From: Candidatus Gastranaerophilales bacterium
GTDB lineage: Bacteria; Cyanobacteriota; Vampirovibrionia; Gastranaerophilales; Gastranaerophilaceae
Reading direction: 5' to 3'
Length of the DNA stretch: 64,000 nt
Assembly (NCBI GenBank): GCA_944324365.1
Contig: CALUWA010000002.1
Span: forward strand, 124,001 to 188,000
Shown here: positions 1 through 9,490 of the stretch, piece by piece
Position numbering within the stretch: the first letter of the stretch is position 1
How the letters are laid out: every line of letters starts with the position of its first letter
Program-made: the position numbers and the translations under genes
Notes under the pieces: model-generated
Told to the model about the DNA's origin: nothing
The model's database searches: none
What the model saw: the letters and a program-made list of their open reading frames with translations, nothing else

Positions 1-1407
1 GCCGGGATTATTATCTGTGAGGACGGATGGAATGATTTTGACTTCTTCGACAAAAATCTTTATGCCGTTGATCCTGTTGAAGAGGTTGTCAAAAAACAGC
101 ATCCGGATTATTTGATAAATTGCTCCGCTTCTATTACAAGGGCGAAAAAAGAGCAGCTTAAGCACAATATGCTGTCCTTTGCAGCCAAAAAGCACAAAAC
201 CCCGATTGTTTATGTCAATCAGGTAGGTTCCGGCGAATGTCTTTCATTTGAAGGAGCAAGCAGGGTTTATGATGCTGACGGAAACCTGACTGCGATGGCA
301 AAATCTTATTCTGAACAATTTTTTATAGTTGATGTTGATGACAAAAACGGGCAGATTAATCCGCTTCCGAAAGGATTGGAAAAAACTTTAAATTCCCAAA
401 AAGCTTTCAGTCTTGATCATGAGCCGGATTTGGAACGAACTTATTTGACGATAGTTCAATCTATAAAAGATTATTTTAAAAAGACAGGATTTAAACGTGC
501 CGTGCTCGGGCTTTCCGGAGGTTTAGATTCTACGGTTTGCGCAGTTCTTTTAGCAGATGCTCTGGGTGAAGAGAATGTTTTTGGAATCAGCATGCCGTCG
601 CGTATTACAAGCAGCGAGAGTAAAAATGATGCACGCGATTTGGCGCATAATCTCGGCATAAATTTCCTTGAAATTCCGATTGGCGATATGTTTGACGTAA
701 CAAGAACAAAGTTTGACGAACTTTTCGGAAAAATGGAAGAAAGATGGAATTGCCGTTATAAAAATTCGTATACAAATGATAATATTCAAGCAAGAGCTAG
801 AGCAACTATCCTTTGGGGTGTGGCGAACGAGTTCGAAAAATGTCTGTCGATTGCAACTTCCGATAAATCGGAAGCTTATATGGGTTATGCAACAATTAAC
901 GGCGATATGTCTGGCGGGTTTGCACCTATTGCAGATGTAACAAAAACAAAATTATTTGCGCTTGCAAAATGGATGAATGAAAACCGTAAGGTGAAAAACG
1001 TAATTCCTCAATCAGTGATAGAAAAACGTCCGGGAGCCGAGCTTGCAATTAATCCTAAGACCGGGAAACCCCTTCTTGCGGAAGAAGCACTTATGCCTTA
1101 CGAGTTTTTGGATGAAGTTATCTGGAGAGTTGAAAACCTTCATCAGACAATCGGTGATATGATTGATGTAGAATTTTTATACGAAAAGAAAACACCGGTT
1201 TCAAAAGAACAAAAGAAAGAATGGCTTGAAAAATTCTTTAGAAGAATGTCTTTTGCAGTGTACAAGTGGTCAATTTTGCCGCCGGCGCCTGTTGTCGATG
1301 CACGTTCAATTAATAAAACGGAGTATCGTCATCCGATTATTGCTTCCGGAATAAATTTCAATAAAACATCTGCAGAAGAGAAATATGCCTTCCTTCTTAA
1401 TAATTGA
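1..1407 (+). CDS. nadE: Glutamine-dependent NAD+ synthetase, 5' end missing
   Basis: Makes NAD+ from deamido-NAD+, ATP and glutamine-derived ammonia in the cytoplasm. The frame is open from base 1, so the start lies outside the window. The first residues (GIIICEDGWNDF) carry the nitrilase-type amidase cysteine (CEDGW), followed by the end of the glutaminase domain (NQVGSGECLSFEGAS). The C-terminal synthetase domain has the PP-loop SGGLDST (about base 511) and KSEAYMGYATINGDMSGG. The gene ends with the family tail EYRHPIIASGINFNK. About the first 170 residues of a usual 540-600 residue enzyme are missing, only because of the window edge. No strong terminator follows. Function is near certain. 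Confidence 0.95.
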   Translation, partial: AGIIICEDGWNDFDFFDKNLYAVDPVEEVVKKQHPDYLINCSASITRAKKEQLKHNMLSFAAKKHKTPIVYVNQVGSGECLSFEGASRVYDADGNLTAMAKSYSEQFFIVDVDDKNGQINPLPKGLEKTLNSQKAFSLDHEPDLERTYLTIVQSIKDYFKKTGFKRAVLGLSGGLDSTVCAVLLADALGEENVFGISMPSRITSSESKNDARDLAHNLGINFLEIPIGDMFDVTRTKFDELFGKMEERWNCRYKNSYTNDNIQARARATILWGVANEFEKCLSIATSDKSEAYMGYATINGDMSGGFAPIADVTKTKLFALAKWMNENRKVKNVIPQSVIEKRPGAELAINPKTGKPLLAEEALMPYEFLDEVIWRVENLHQTIGDMIDVEFLYEKKTPVSKEQKKEWLEKFFRRMSFAVYKWSILPPAPVVDARSINKTEYRHPIIASGINFNKTSAEEKYAFLLNN

Positions 1408-1492
1408 GCCTTATTTTCGTAGAGTATGGTTTAATAGGCTTCATTAATAAATTTATTTGTCTTATAAAAAAAAATGAAGTTAAACTTTTAGT

Positions 1493-1702
1493 ATGTTGGA
1501 TATTAAAGAAGAAATACAAATTATACTTTTAAGAAAGGGGCTTTCTATGCGCAAATTGGCACGCAAAATGCGCGAAGAAGGAATAGATGTCCCGGCAGAA
1601 AGCGGTCTGTCGTATGCATTTAATCAAAAACGCATACGTTTCCAAACCGTTCAGGAAATTCTCGATTACCTTGGTTTTAGATTAGAAATCAGAAAAAAAT
1701 AA
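1493..1702 (+). CDS. Small helix-turn-helix-like protein
   Basis: A 69-residue basic protein. MRKLARKMREEGIDVP and SYAFNQKRIRFQTVQEILDYLGFRLEI resemble the helices of an XRE-type HTH (Lys/Arg-rich recognition region, then a 'when to apply' helix ending in LGFRLEI). There is no effector domain, so it could be a stand-alone DNA-binding protein or an antitoxin-like partner, but no toxin lies beside it. There is no Shine-Dalgarno sequence. TAAACT (1481-1486) sits exactly six bases before the ATG, with TTGTCT (1457-1462) 18 bases further up, so the mRNA may be leaderless. It stops one base before the convergent gene at 1704. Confidence 0.6.
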   Translation: MLDIKEEIQIILLRKGLSMRKLARKMREEGIDVPAESGLSYAFNQKRIRFQTVQEILDYLGFRLEIRKK

Positions 1703-1703
1703 A

Positions 1704-2315
1704 TTATTTTATTATAATTGTGTAAACATCTTTACCAAAGTGTGAGAATGTGAACTGCCCTTCTCTATCGGCTCTGAAAGAACCTTTAATGAATGGTCTG
1801 TCCGTATTTTGCGGATTGAAAAAATATTTATGGAAATTTTTGTTCGTATTGTTCCATAAGATATATTGCTGTGGAAATTTATCAGACTTGATAGTTATTT
1901 TCTGGTTTCTAAATGATGATATTTTGATTATTTTTGTATCAGGGAATAATTTTTGAATAGCTCTTTTGCTTAACTCTTTTTCTTGTACTTTGCCGTTTTT
2001 AATTTTAACTTCGGCAAATTTAAGGTCTTTATTTATTACGGCAATTAATTTGCCTCCTCTTACAAATTCATAGTTGGAACCCAAAACAAAAGCCGGTGTA
2101 CTATCGTTTTGCTGATAATATTCGGAAAATGAGCCAGTTCCTGAACTTGTTCTTTTCTTATATATAATTTTATCAGGTGCGGTTTTTGTAACAGACCATT
2201 GCTTCGTACTTGGAGAGTAAGTAACTTCTCCGCCGTCCAGTATCTCTTCATTAATTGCATTTGCCGGAATTGCAGCACTTAAAATAAGACATAAAATAAT
2301 AAATAATTTTTTCAT
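1704..2315 (-). CDS. Secreted protein of unknown function
   Basis: A 203-residue protein with a clear Sec signal peptide (MKKLFIILCLILSAAIPANA, cleavage after ANA). The mature part is beta-rich, with alternating Lys/Ser/Thr and hydrophobic residues (GGEVTYSPSTKQWSVTK, GGKLIAVINKDLKFAEVKIK), and has no Cys pattern or catalytic motif that I recognise. AAGGAGAAAA precedes the ATG at 2315. It is transcribed divergently from the nitrilase at 2396, and the 80-bp gap between them holds AT-rich promoter sequence. Export is well supported, function unknown. Confidence 0.75.
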   Translation of the reverse strand: MKKLFIILCLILSAAIPANAINEEILDGGEVTYSPSTKQWSVTKTAPDKIIYKKRTSSGTGSFSEYYQQNDSTPAFVLGSNYEFVRGGKLIAVINKDLKFAEVKIKNGKVQEKELSKRAIQKLFPDTKIIKISSFRNQKITIKSDKFPQQYILWNNTNKNFHKYFFNPQNTDRPFIKGSFRADREGQFTFSHFGKDVYTIIIK

Positions 2316-2395
2316 ATAAGTTTTCTCCTTTATTTAATATATATTCTACTATAATATTTTATGTTATAATCATCCAAAAAGGAGAAAGAGTTTTT

Positions 2396-3205
2396 ATGAA
2401 AGCAGGAATTTTAAGCGTTCAGTTCAACCCTATCTTAGGGGATAAGCAGGCAAATTTGGAAAAAGTTGAAGAAATTATTCACCAGCATAGTGATAATAAT
2501 CTGGACTTAATTGTGCTGCCGGAATTTTTTTCCACAGGTATTTGCGATAAAGAATTTATCAATTCTCCGGAAGATGAAACCGGTGGAGAGGTTATTGCCA
2601 AATTAAAAGAAACCGCAAAAAGATACAATACAAACATTGCCGCAGGAACCGTAATTGAACTGGTCGACGGAAAACGCTACAATACTTGCTTTGTAATTAA
2701 CCGCCAGGGAGAAATTGCCGGCAAGTACAGAAAGAAACATCTATATAATTTTGCAGGCGGCAACGAAGATAAATATCTTACTCCGGGAAATGAAACTTTT
2801 GTGGCTGATTTGGATTTTGCAAAAGTTGGGATTAGCGTATGTTTTGATATAAAATTTCCGATGCTGTACAGAGATTTAATTAAAAAAGGTGCGGAAATTA
2901 TCGTTTCGCCGTCTGCTTGGTCAACTTTATCCGCATTTTCTGAAAAATCCAAAGATGATTTTGTAAAAACATGGCAGGGCATGAATATGTGCAGAGCCGC
3001 AGAAACTTTGACCTATTTTGTAACTGCGAATTTGGTTGGAATGGCTGAAAATAACGTTCTAAGTATAGGCAACTCTATGATATGTGATCCTGTAGGCGCA
3101 GTTGTTGCGGGCTGTGATACATATGAATCCGGTGTTTATGCCGAGGTTGATTTATCTATCGTAAGGGATTTCAAAAGACTTTATCCGGTCGCGGAAATGG
3201 AATAA
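2396..3205 (+). CDS. Carbon-nitrogen hydrolase (nitrilase superfamily)
   Basis: A 269-residue cytoplasmic amidase-type enzyme. The superfamily's Glu-Lys-Cys triad is visible: Glu in VLPEFFSTG, Lys in YRKKHLYNF and Cys in ISVCFDIKFP. The length fits a stand-alone nitrilase domain with no fused synthetase. Family members hydrolyse omega-amides, carbamoyl-putrescine or similar amides, and the substrate cannot be read from the sequence. GGAGA lies upstream of the ATG, and TATAAT at about 2371-2376 is a likely -10 element. It could share nitrogen metabolism with the nearby nadE, but this is only positional. Confidence 0.85.
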   Translation: MKAGILSVQFNPILGDKQANLEKVEEIIHQHSDNNLDLIVLPEFFSTGICDKEFINSPEDETGGEVIAKLKETAKRYNTNIAAGTVIELVDGKRYNTCFVINRQGEIAGKYRKKHLYNFAGGNEDKYLTPGNETFVADLDFAKVGISVCFDIKFPMLYRDLIKKGAEIIVSPSAWSTLSAFSEKSKDDFVKTWQGMNMCRAAETLTYFVTANLVGMAENNVLSIGNSMICDPVGAVVAGCDTYESGVYAEVDLSIVRDFKRLYPVAEME

Positions 3206-3261
3206 ATGGTCATTTAGTGACTAAGCAGCTAAGTTATTAGGTCATTAAGCCGGGATTTGCT

Positions 3262-3676
3262 TACATAACCCATGTTAGTGCCTGAGGCACTACACTATAA
3301 CGCGTCTTAGATTATTGGCGGCTCGACCGGCTCAACGCAGCTCTTGCCCGGACGAGTTTTGCTGCGGCGGTTTGCTTTGTAAGAATGGCACGAGGCGTCA
3401 TTGCGAGCGTTAGCGAAGCAATCCATAGGTCGCGCAACAAGTGCGCGATGACATATTTTGGCACATTTCACCAGCAACATGTCATCGCGGAAAACCAAAG
3501 GTTTGTCCGCGATCTTTTCTCCTGGATTGCTTCGCTGCGCTCGCAATGACGGAAAAGAGATTCTTCGGGCTGCGCCCTCTGAATGACGCATGGTGTCATC
3601 CTTACAAAGCGAACCGCCGCAACGAAGTGAGGACGAGTGAGCCTGTATGCAGAGCTGAACTTGGTTCCTAGCGGCT
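3262..3676. repeat. Composite interspersed repeat cluster I
   Basis: Opens with TACATAACCCATGTTA joined to the 17-bp palindrome TAGTGCCTGAGGCACTA (3276-3292). Inward-facing copies follow: a Gly-Gly-rich arm ending ...GCGGCGGTTTGCTTTGTAAG with its inverted partner (CTTACAAAGCGAACCGCCGC, about 3600-3620), and CATTGCGAGCG...GCAATCC facing GGATTGC...CGCAATGACGG. CGCGCAACAAGTGCGCGATGACA and ATGTCATCGCGGAAAACCAAAGG sit between them. The same modules recur at 5462-5619, 5755-6187, 39549-39812 and 51735-52160. Base composition is much more GC-rich than its surroundings. No gene is supported inside it. Confidence 0.85.
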
Positions 3677-3758
3677 AAACTAGTCGTAAGTGGATAGCCA
3701 ATTAGAGAATAATATTCAGAGCATAAATATATATAATAAATCTTACAGGAGAAAAAAG

Positions 3759-4325
3759 ATGAAAACTAATTTTTTTATTTATATTATTTTGTTAATAGCT
3801 TATTTATTCTTTGTCCAAGCCGCAAAGGCTGAAGATATTCATTTCAATAACGAAATCTATTCACTCAAGCTGAGCCGGATATCTGCAGAAACCAACGGCT
3901 ATGAAAATGAATATTTTCCGGGTGCCGAAACCTCGCAGAACTGGACAAAAATGATTGGCATATATTACTATCCTGATGTTTCTAATCCAAGAAAATTTGC
4001 TGAGGATTCCGAAAAAAATATAGAGAAAAAAGAAACAGTAGCACTTTTAAAATTTATTCAAAATAAAAAACAGGATAAAGCTTTATACAGCTATCTGGAA
4101 AACGGCAGTACGCAAGGAAAAGATTATTTTGAATATAATTTATACAAGTACGAAAAACATCCTGATAAGGGTATGATGGTTTTAAGATTTGCAAAAAAAT
4201 ATTTTTTCAAAACGAATGACGAAATTAAAAAAATCGGACACGAAGTGAAGGGTATAAACGATGACCTGATGGAACAGCTGATTGTAACTCCTATCCCGCC
4301 GATTGTAGAAAAAGATATCCCTTAA
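3759..4325 (+). CDS. Secreted protein of unknown function
   Basis: 188 residues from the ATG at 3759, which follows AGGAGA with 8-nt spacing; the frame is open further upstream into the repeat, but without a ribosome binding site. Signal peptide MKTNFFIYIILLIAYLFFVQ ends at AKA before EDIH. The mature part is Lys/Glu/Tyr-rich, with no recognised domain and no cysteines. It lies between a repeat cluster and a truncated gene remnant, in what looks like an accessory island. Export is likely, function unknown. Confidence 0.7.
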   Translation: MKTNFFIYIILLIAYLFFVQAAKAEDIHFNNEIYSLKLSRISAETNGYENEYFPGAETSQNWTKMIGIYYYPDVSNPRKFAEDSEKNIEKKETVALLKFIQNKKQDKALYSYLENGSTQGKDYFEYNLYKYEKHPDKGMMVLRFAKKYFFKTNDEIKKIGHEVKGINDDLMEQLIVTPIPPIVEKDIP

Positions 4326-4360
4326 TTTATTCTTTTAACAAACTTTTTACGACATTATAG

Positions 4361-5353
4361 ACATATTCGATTGCAGGAATAAGATTACAGGACGGCAAGC
4401 AGGTTTTAGGCCAGGGTGCGGTATCTGTTGTAAATCCGGGACGTTCGGATGCGGTTGTTAAAGTTAAAGCTTCTGTCGGAGAAAACGGAAAAATTTTATC
4501 AGCAAACGGCTTTATTGACGGCGGCAGACCCGCTGATGCAAAAGATATTGCAGCCGGGTTTACAAGAAGAGGCGGGAATGTTACCGCGGATGTTTCATCC
4601 GGCAGAGCTTTCAGTGCGCATCTTGCCGTAAATGAAAACGAGGCAGTCAGACTGGCTGACAGATTTGGAGCTGATGATCTTTTAAAAGGTTACACCCAAA
4701 CAACAAACAAATTACAGCAGCAACTTGATGAATTAATGGTAAATGCGAGACAATTGCTTCGCGGGGGATCATCAACCACTCCGCCACGACCGACAGTACA
4801 GCATATTAAGGCGGATAAGGTTTTTAAAGCGGAGAAAGATTTAATTAAAGACTCCTCCAAAACAGTAATCCCAGCTGTTTTACCGCCAAAACAGCAGGTT
4901 ATCTACGCAGATACATTCGAACAAATATTTGGCATAACAGATAAGAATATGGTTAAAAAGCTGAGTCAACTTGCCAAAACTGACAGAGTAGAATTTGAAA
5001 AAATTCGCAGATATATGGGTGAAAAAGGCTGGCAGCCGTATTTTGACGGTCAAACCGGAAAGCTTAAATTAATGAAAGCTAAAGATATGGACGAAGTAAC
5101 AAAAAAATTGAAAGCAACACTTCCGTCACCTCAATCTTATACTGAACAGAGCAGAATGAGATACAGTGCGGAAAGAACATATAACCGGGTAAAAAATGCA
5201 GAATATTCACCGGAAAAAATGCACGCTTATAAACAAAAAGAACTGGAAAATGCATTTGCAAACTTTGAAGACAAAGTTCCGCTAAACAAAAGAGAATGGA
5301 GCGAAATTCTTCATCAGAATGTAGATGATATCATAGAATCAAGATTCATCTAG
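4361..5353 (+). pseudogene. 5'-truncated remnant of a larger unknown gene
   Basis: One frame is open from 4361, just after a stop, to the TAG at 5351-5353, but the first in-frame ATG is only at 4736 and has no ribosome binding site. The coding-like sequence upstream (QDGKQVLGQGAVSVVNPGRS, GFIDGGRPADAKDIAAGF, NENEAVRLADRFGADDLLKG) reads as a continuous acidic/basic protein, so the start appears lost. The C-terminal part is helical and charged (DTFEQIFGITDKNMVKKLSQ, KMHAYKQKELENAFANFEDK). No family is recognised. An intact Rho-independent terminator follows at once. The piece looks like the tail of a protein whose N-terminus was deleted by rearrangement. Confidence 0.6.
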
Positions 5354-5370
5354 CAAATAAAACCGAATAA

Positions 5371-5400
5371 AAAAGGAACATCATTTGATGTTCCTTTTTT
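5371..5400 (+). terminator. Rho-independent terminator
   Basis: GGAACATC, loop ATTT, then GATGTTCC, followed by six T. It is 20 bases after the stop of the truncated gene. Confidence 0.85.
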
Positions 5401-5461
5401 AGCTTATTGTGAATAAATTAAGAAGAATTTTTCTGTAAAAGATAGCGAATGGGCTTCACTT

Positions 5462-5619
5462 TCCGCGATGACATGTGTCTGGTGGAAGGTTCCAAAATAT
5501 GTCATCGCGCACTTGTTGCGCGATCAATGGATTGCTTCGTCGCGTTGCTCCTCGCAATGACGTAAAACGCGCTGCGTTGTCCTTAACAGCGCAGCGTTCT
5601 AATGTCGTGCCTCAGGCAC
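5462..5619. repeat. Interspersed repeat cluster II
   Basis: Contains CCGCGATGACATGTG, ATGTCATCGCGCACTTGTTGCGCGAT, GGATTGCTTCGTCGCGTTGC with CTCGCAATGACG, and the palindrome GTGCCTCAGGCAC (5607-5619). These are modules of the family described at 3262-3676. The cluster lies directly upstream of prepilin A and, with the terminator at 5371-5400, fills the 5354-5670 gap. Confidence 0.85.
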
Positions 5620-5670
5620 TTGCAAAATTTGCGAACATCGTTTATACTAAGGAAAAAGGAGGATAAAAAC

Positions 5671-6903
5671 ATGCAAAAGCCAAGTATAACACGGGAATAC
5701 CGGGGGGGGGTATCTACATCTAAGTCAGGACAAGGATTTATGCCTATTTGCCATTGCGGCGGTTCTGATATTTTAAGGGGTTTAATCAGAAGTTTTTATA
5801 AAGCAGTCATTCAGAGGTGCGAAGCACCGAAGTATCTCGTTAATAAGAGATCCTTCGCTAATCTTCAGCTCTGCATACAGGCTCACACGTCCTCACTTCG
5901 TTGCGGCGGTTCGCTTTGTAAGGATGACAATGTGGCTTCGCTTTGCAAGGACGACATGAGGCGTCATTGCGAGGAGCTTGCGACGAAGCAATCCACTAGG
6001 TTAAAGTGTATTCTCCAGGATTGCTTCGTAGTATCGGATTATTCGGGTTGTCGCCGGAGTAACGTCCGGCTCCAACTAACGGGCTGGGGCACTTCGTGCC
6101 ACGGCGCCCTACCGAAAATCCGAGCTCGCAATGACGAGAAATATTTGCTTAGTACCCCTCTACCAAAAATCCGGCCTCAGAATGACAAAAAGAAAGCCGC
6201 GTTTACGCTTGCGGAGGTGCTCATAACTTTGGGTGTAATCGGCATAGTTGCGGCAATGACAATGCCAATGATAGTTGAAAATACCAAAAAGCAGCAGACA
6301 GTTGTGCAATTAAAGAAATCATATTCCGTTTTATCCCAAGCTGTGGCATTGTCTGAATTGGAAAATGGAAGCTGTGATTATTGGGATTATACATTGCCTG
6401 TAGACCAATTTGTAAAAAAATATTTGACCAAATTTTTGGAAATACGCGAAACAAGAGTATCAGATTCAGGCCAGAATTACAAATATTTAAACGGTTCCCC
6501 ATGTGCTGAAGCATTGTGTACAGAAGCATCATATGTAATAAGTGTTGTGGATGGAACAAATTTTGTAGTATCACGCTGTTACTGGCTGGATAACGGGCGT
6601 GTTGTGCTGATAGATATTAATGGAGATAAACAGCCAAATACACTTGGCAAAGATGTATTCTCATTCGCAATTCAGCCCGGAGTAAAGGTTTCTCCATTTG
6701 GTTATGGAACATTTGGCTTAGCAGGAGCGCCAGATATTGGCGACGGTGAGGAACTTTCGGGTGCTCAGTATTTTGGCAAATATGACAGAGATGTCCTGCT
6801 GGGTGGCGATACTTACGCCTGCTCAAATGGTAACCGCGGTTTCTGGTGTGCGGCTCTTATACTCTCTGACGGTTGGGAAATAAGGGACGATTACCCTTGG
6901 TAA
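5671..6903 (+). CDS. Prepilin-like protein A, poly-G tract in frame (ON), repeat-filled leader
   Basis: A type IV pilin/pseudopilin-like protein. The ATG at 5671 follows AAGGAGG with 8-nt spacing. The frame runs through G9 (5702-5710, giving R-G-G-V) and then about 430 bp of interspersed repeat before the class III cleavage motif KKAAFTLAEVLITLGVIG. Its Phe codon is at 6202, giving a 177-residue leader instead of the usual 5-30. The mature part is about 234 residues: a hydrophobic N-terminal helix, KKSYSVLSQAVALSELENGS, and the motif DINGDKQPNTLGKDVF shared by the other pilins here, ending GWEIRDDYPW. Whether such a leader is used whole or translation starts inside it is unknown. A terminator follows. 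Confidence 0.75.
   Translation: MQKPSITREYRGGVSTSKSGQGFMPICHCGGSDILRGLIRSFYKAVIQRCEAPKYLVNKRSFANLQLCIQAHTSSLRCGGSLCKDDNVASLCKDDMRRHCEELATKQSTRLKCILQDCFVVSDYSGCRRSNVRLQLTGWGTSCHGALPKIRARNDEKYLLSTPLPKIRPQNDKKKAAFTLAEVLITLGVIGIVAAMTMPMIVENTKKQQTVVQLKKSYSVLSQAVALSELENGSCDYWDYTLPVDQFVKKYLTKFLEIRETRVSDSGQNYKYLNGSPCAEALCTEASYVISVVDGTNFVVSRCYWLDNGRVVLIDINGDKQPNTLGKDVFSFAIQPGVKVSPFGYGTFGLAGAPDIGDGEELSGAQYFGKYDRDVLLGGDTYACSNGNRGFWCAALILSDGWEIRDDYPW
5702..5710 (+). other. Poly-G tract (G9) in prepilin A leader
   Basis: Nine G in a row at codons 11-14 of prepilin A. Nine keeps the RBS-linked ATG in frame with the pilin; 8 or 10 would not. Candidate slipped-strand phase-variation tract, like those at 10198, 39434 and 52216. 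Confidence 0.7.
5755..6187. repeat. Interspersed repeat cluster III, inside prepilin A leader
   Basis: Carries the inverse of the arm at 3600-3660 (CAGCTCTGCATACAGGCTCA, GCGGCGGTTCGCTTTGTAAG), then CATTGCGAGGAG...GACGAAGCAATCC, GGATTGCTTCG, and AAAATCCG(A/G)GCTCGCAATGACG-like ends. Despite its repeat nature it contains no stop codon in the pilin frame. Confidence 0.8.
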
Positions 6904-6928
6904 TTTAATATTTATAGTTTTTATTTGG

Positions 6929-6966
6929 CACCGGATATGTGTATTGCTTGCATATCCGGTGTTTTA
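6929..6966 (+). terminator. Rho-independent terminator of prepilin A
   Basis: CACCGGATATG (6929-6939) pairs with CATATCCGGTG (6951-6961), followed by TTTTAAAT. It separates the pilin gene from atpD. Confidence 0.75.
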
Positions 6967-6974
6967 AATATTAC

Positions 6975-7003
6975 TTGCGAAAAAAAATCTCTTGTTGTAA
7001 CAT
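6975..7003 (+). promoter_or_regulatory. Candidate sigma70-type promoter for atpD-atpC
   Basis: TTGCGA (6975-6980), a 17-base spacer, then TAACAT (6998-7003), placed between the pilin terminator and the atpD ribosome binding site (AGGAG, 7015-7019). Confidence 0.5.
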
Positions 7004-7014
7004 AAAACTATTAG

Positions 7015-8439
<1,425 letters not shown>

Positions 8440-8450
8440 GTTTCAAGCTT

Positions 8451-8476
8451 GCGGAATAAGGCTGAACTTATTCCGC
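8451..8476 (+). other. Intercistronic hairpin between atpD and atpC
   Basis: GCGGAATAAG (8451-8460), loop GCTGAA, CTTATTCCGC (8467-8476): a perfect 10-bp stem with no T-run, ending 9 bases before the atpC Shine-Dalgarno (AAAGGAG). It may tune the beta:epsilon ratio by RNA processing or mRNA stability. Confidence 0.65.
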
Positions 8477-8496
8477 CGGCTTTGTAAAGGAGCTTT

Positions 8497-8889
8497 ATGC
8501 ACTTAAAGATTATTACACATGAAAAAGTTGTTTTTGATGAAGATGTTGATGAAATATATTCACGCGGAGTAGACGGTGAGTTTGGTATTTTACCTAATCA
8601 CATCCCGGTAATGACTGCGTTGGATATCGGGGTTACAAAAGTTATCCAAAGCGGGACTCCGAGATATTTTACGACTATGGGCGGAGTTTTCCAGTTTAAG
8701 GATAACGAAGGTATACTTTTGACGACTACCGCGGAAGATGGCAGGGATATTGATGTTGCCCGTGCAAAAGAGGCTTTGGAAAGAGCCAAGGCTCATCTTG
8801 CAGAGCATAATGCTGAACTCGATATCAAACGTGCAGAAGCAGCATTAGCTCGTGCTATGGCAAGGTTGAAAGCATCTTTGAATAATTAG
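8497..8889 (+). CDS. atpC: ATP synthase F1 subunit epsilon
   Basis: 130 residues. An N-terminal beta-sandwich (LKIITHEKVVFDEDVDEIYS, GEFGILPNHIPVMTALDIGV) is followed by the two-helix C-terminal domain (DVARAKEALERAKAHLAEHN, AALARAMARLKAS). Central-stalk subunit that links F1 to the c-ring and can inhibit ATP hydrolysis. AAAGGAG lies 5 bases before the ATG. It is co-transcribed with atpD, separated by a stable hairpin. A long hairpin follows the gene. Confidence 0.96.
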   Translation: MHLKIITHEKVVFDEDVDEIYSRGVDGEFGILPNHIPVMTALDIGVTKVIQSGTPRYFTTMGGVFQFKDNEGILLTTTAEDGRDIDVARAKEALERAKAHLAEHNAELDIKRAEAALARAMARLKASLNN

Positions 8890-8911
8890 AATACAATTAT
8901 AACTACACAAT

Positions 8912-8950
8912 AAATACTTTATCTGTTTACAGGTAAAGTATTTGTAATTT
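8912..8950 (+). terminator. Likely terminator of atpD-atpC
   Basis: AAATACTTTATCTG pairs with CAGGTAAAGTATTT around a short loop, followed by TGTAATTTTA. The stem is long but the T-run is interrupted, so termination may be partial. Confidence 0.6.
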
Positions 8951-8965
8951 TATAACAGGTGAAAT

Positions 8966-9490
8966 TTGGTATCCGCACAAATAAATAACTATATAGAAAA
9001 TTCCAAAATCAATGGCAGGCTTTGCGGGTGGGATAAGTCTGTTGTTAATGTGTTCATTACACCGCTAATCTCTTCTGATAGGCGTGAGTTTTGGTATTCA
9101 CAAGTTGAGCGGGCAATTTTTGCATGGAATTCTGTTTTGAAATTGAACGGTGTTAACGTTCAGTTTGTGAGGGTTCAGTCTGCGCAGGCGGCTGATATAG
9201 TTGTGCATTGGGTTAAAGTCGGACGAATTTATGAGGGCATGTGTAAGTACCTTAGTGTGGTGAATGGGATGCTTAGAAAAATCTCGATAGAAATCGGCAT
9301 GCCAAATGAATATTCCGGAAAAGATACTACAGACTTGAGCATATATTGCGCTATTATGCATGAATTCGGGCATGCTCTGGGATTGGGGCACGGGGTTGAT
9401 GTTGATGATATTATGTTTGTGCCCCATCAGAAGAATATTTCTGTCCCGAGCGAAAATGATATTTACGTTTTGAAGCATATATATTTCTAA
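8966..9490 (+). CDS. Matrixin-type zinc metalloprotease, catalytic domain only
   Basis: 174 residues. The zinc signature HEFGHALGLGH (HExxHxxGxxH) is followed by a Met-turn-like DDIMF, typical of matrixins. An upstream strand/helix region (REFWYSQVERAIFAWNSVLK, VQFVRVQSAQAADIVVHWVK) matches the usual N-lobe of the fold. There is no recognisable signal peptide or propeptide, so it is either cytoplasmic or exported by another route. The start is TTG at 8966, shortly after AGGTGAAA; no ATG is available before the domain. Its 3' end overlaps that of convergent prepilin B by 4 bp. Confidence 0.8.
   Translation: MVSAQINNYIENSKINGRLCGWDKSVVNVFITPLISSDRREFWYSQVERAIFAWNSVLKLNGVNVQFVRVQSAQAADIVVHWVKVGRIYEGMCKYLSVVNGMLRKISIEIGMPNEYSGKDTTDLSIYCAIMHEFGHALGLGHGVDVDDIMFVPHQKNISVPSENDIYVLKHIYF

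Noticed and set aside
3307-3671. ORFs within repeat cluster I (e.g. NPGEKIADKPL-type peptides)
   Set aside because: Repeat-derived reading frames present on both strands with no start signal.
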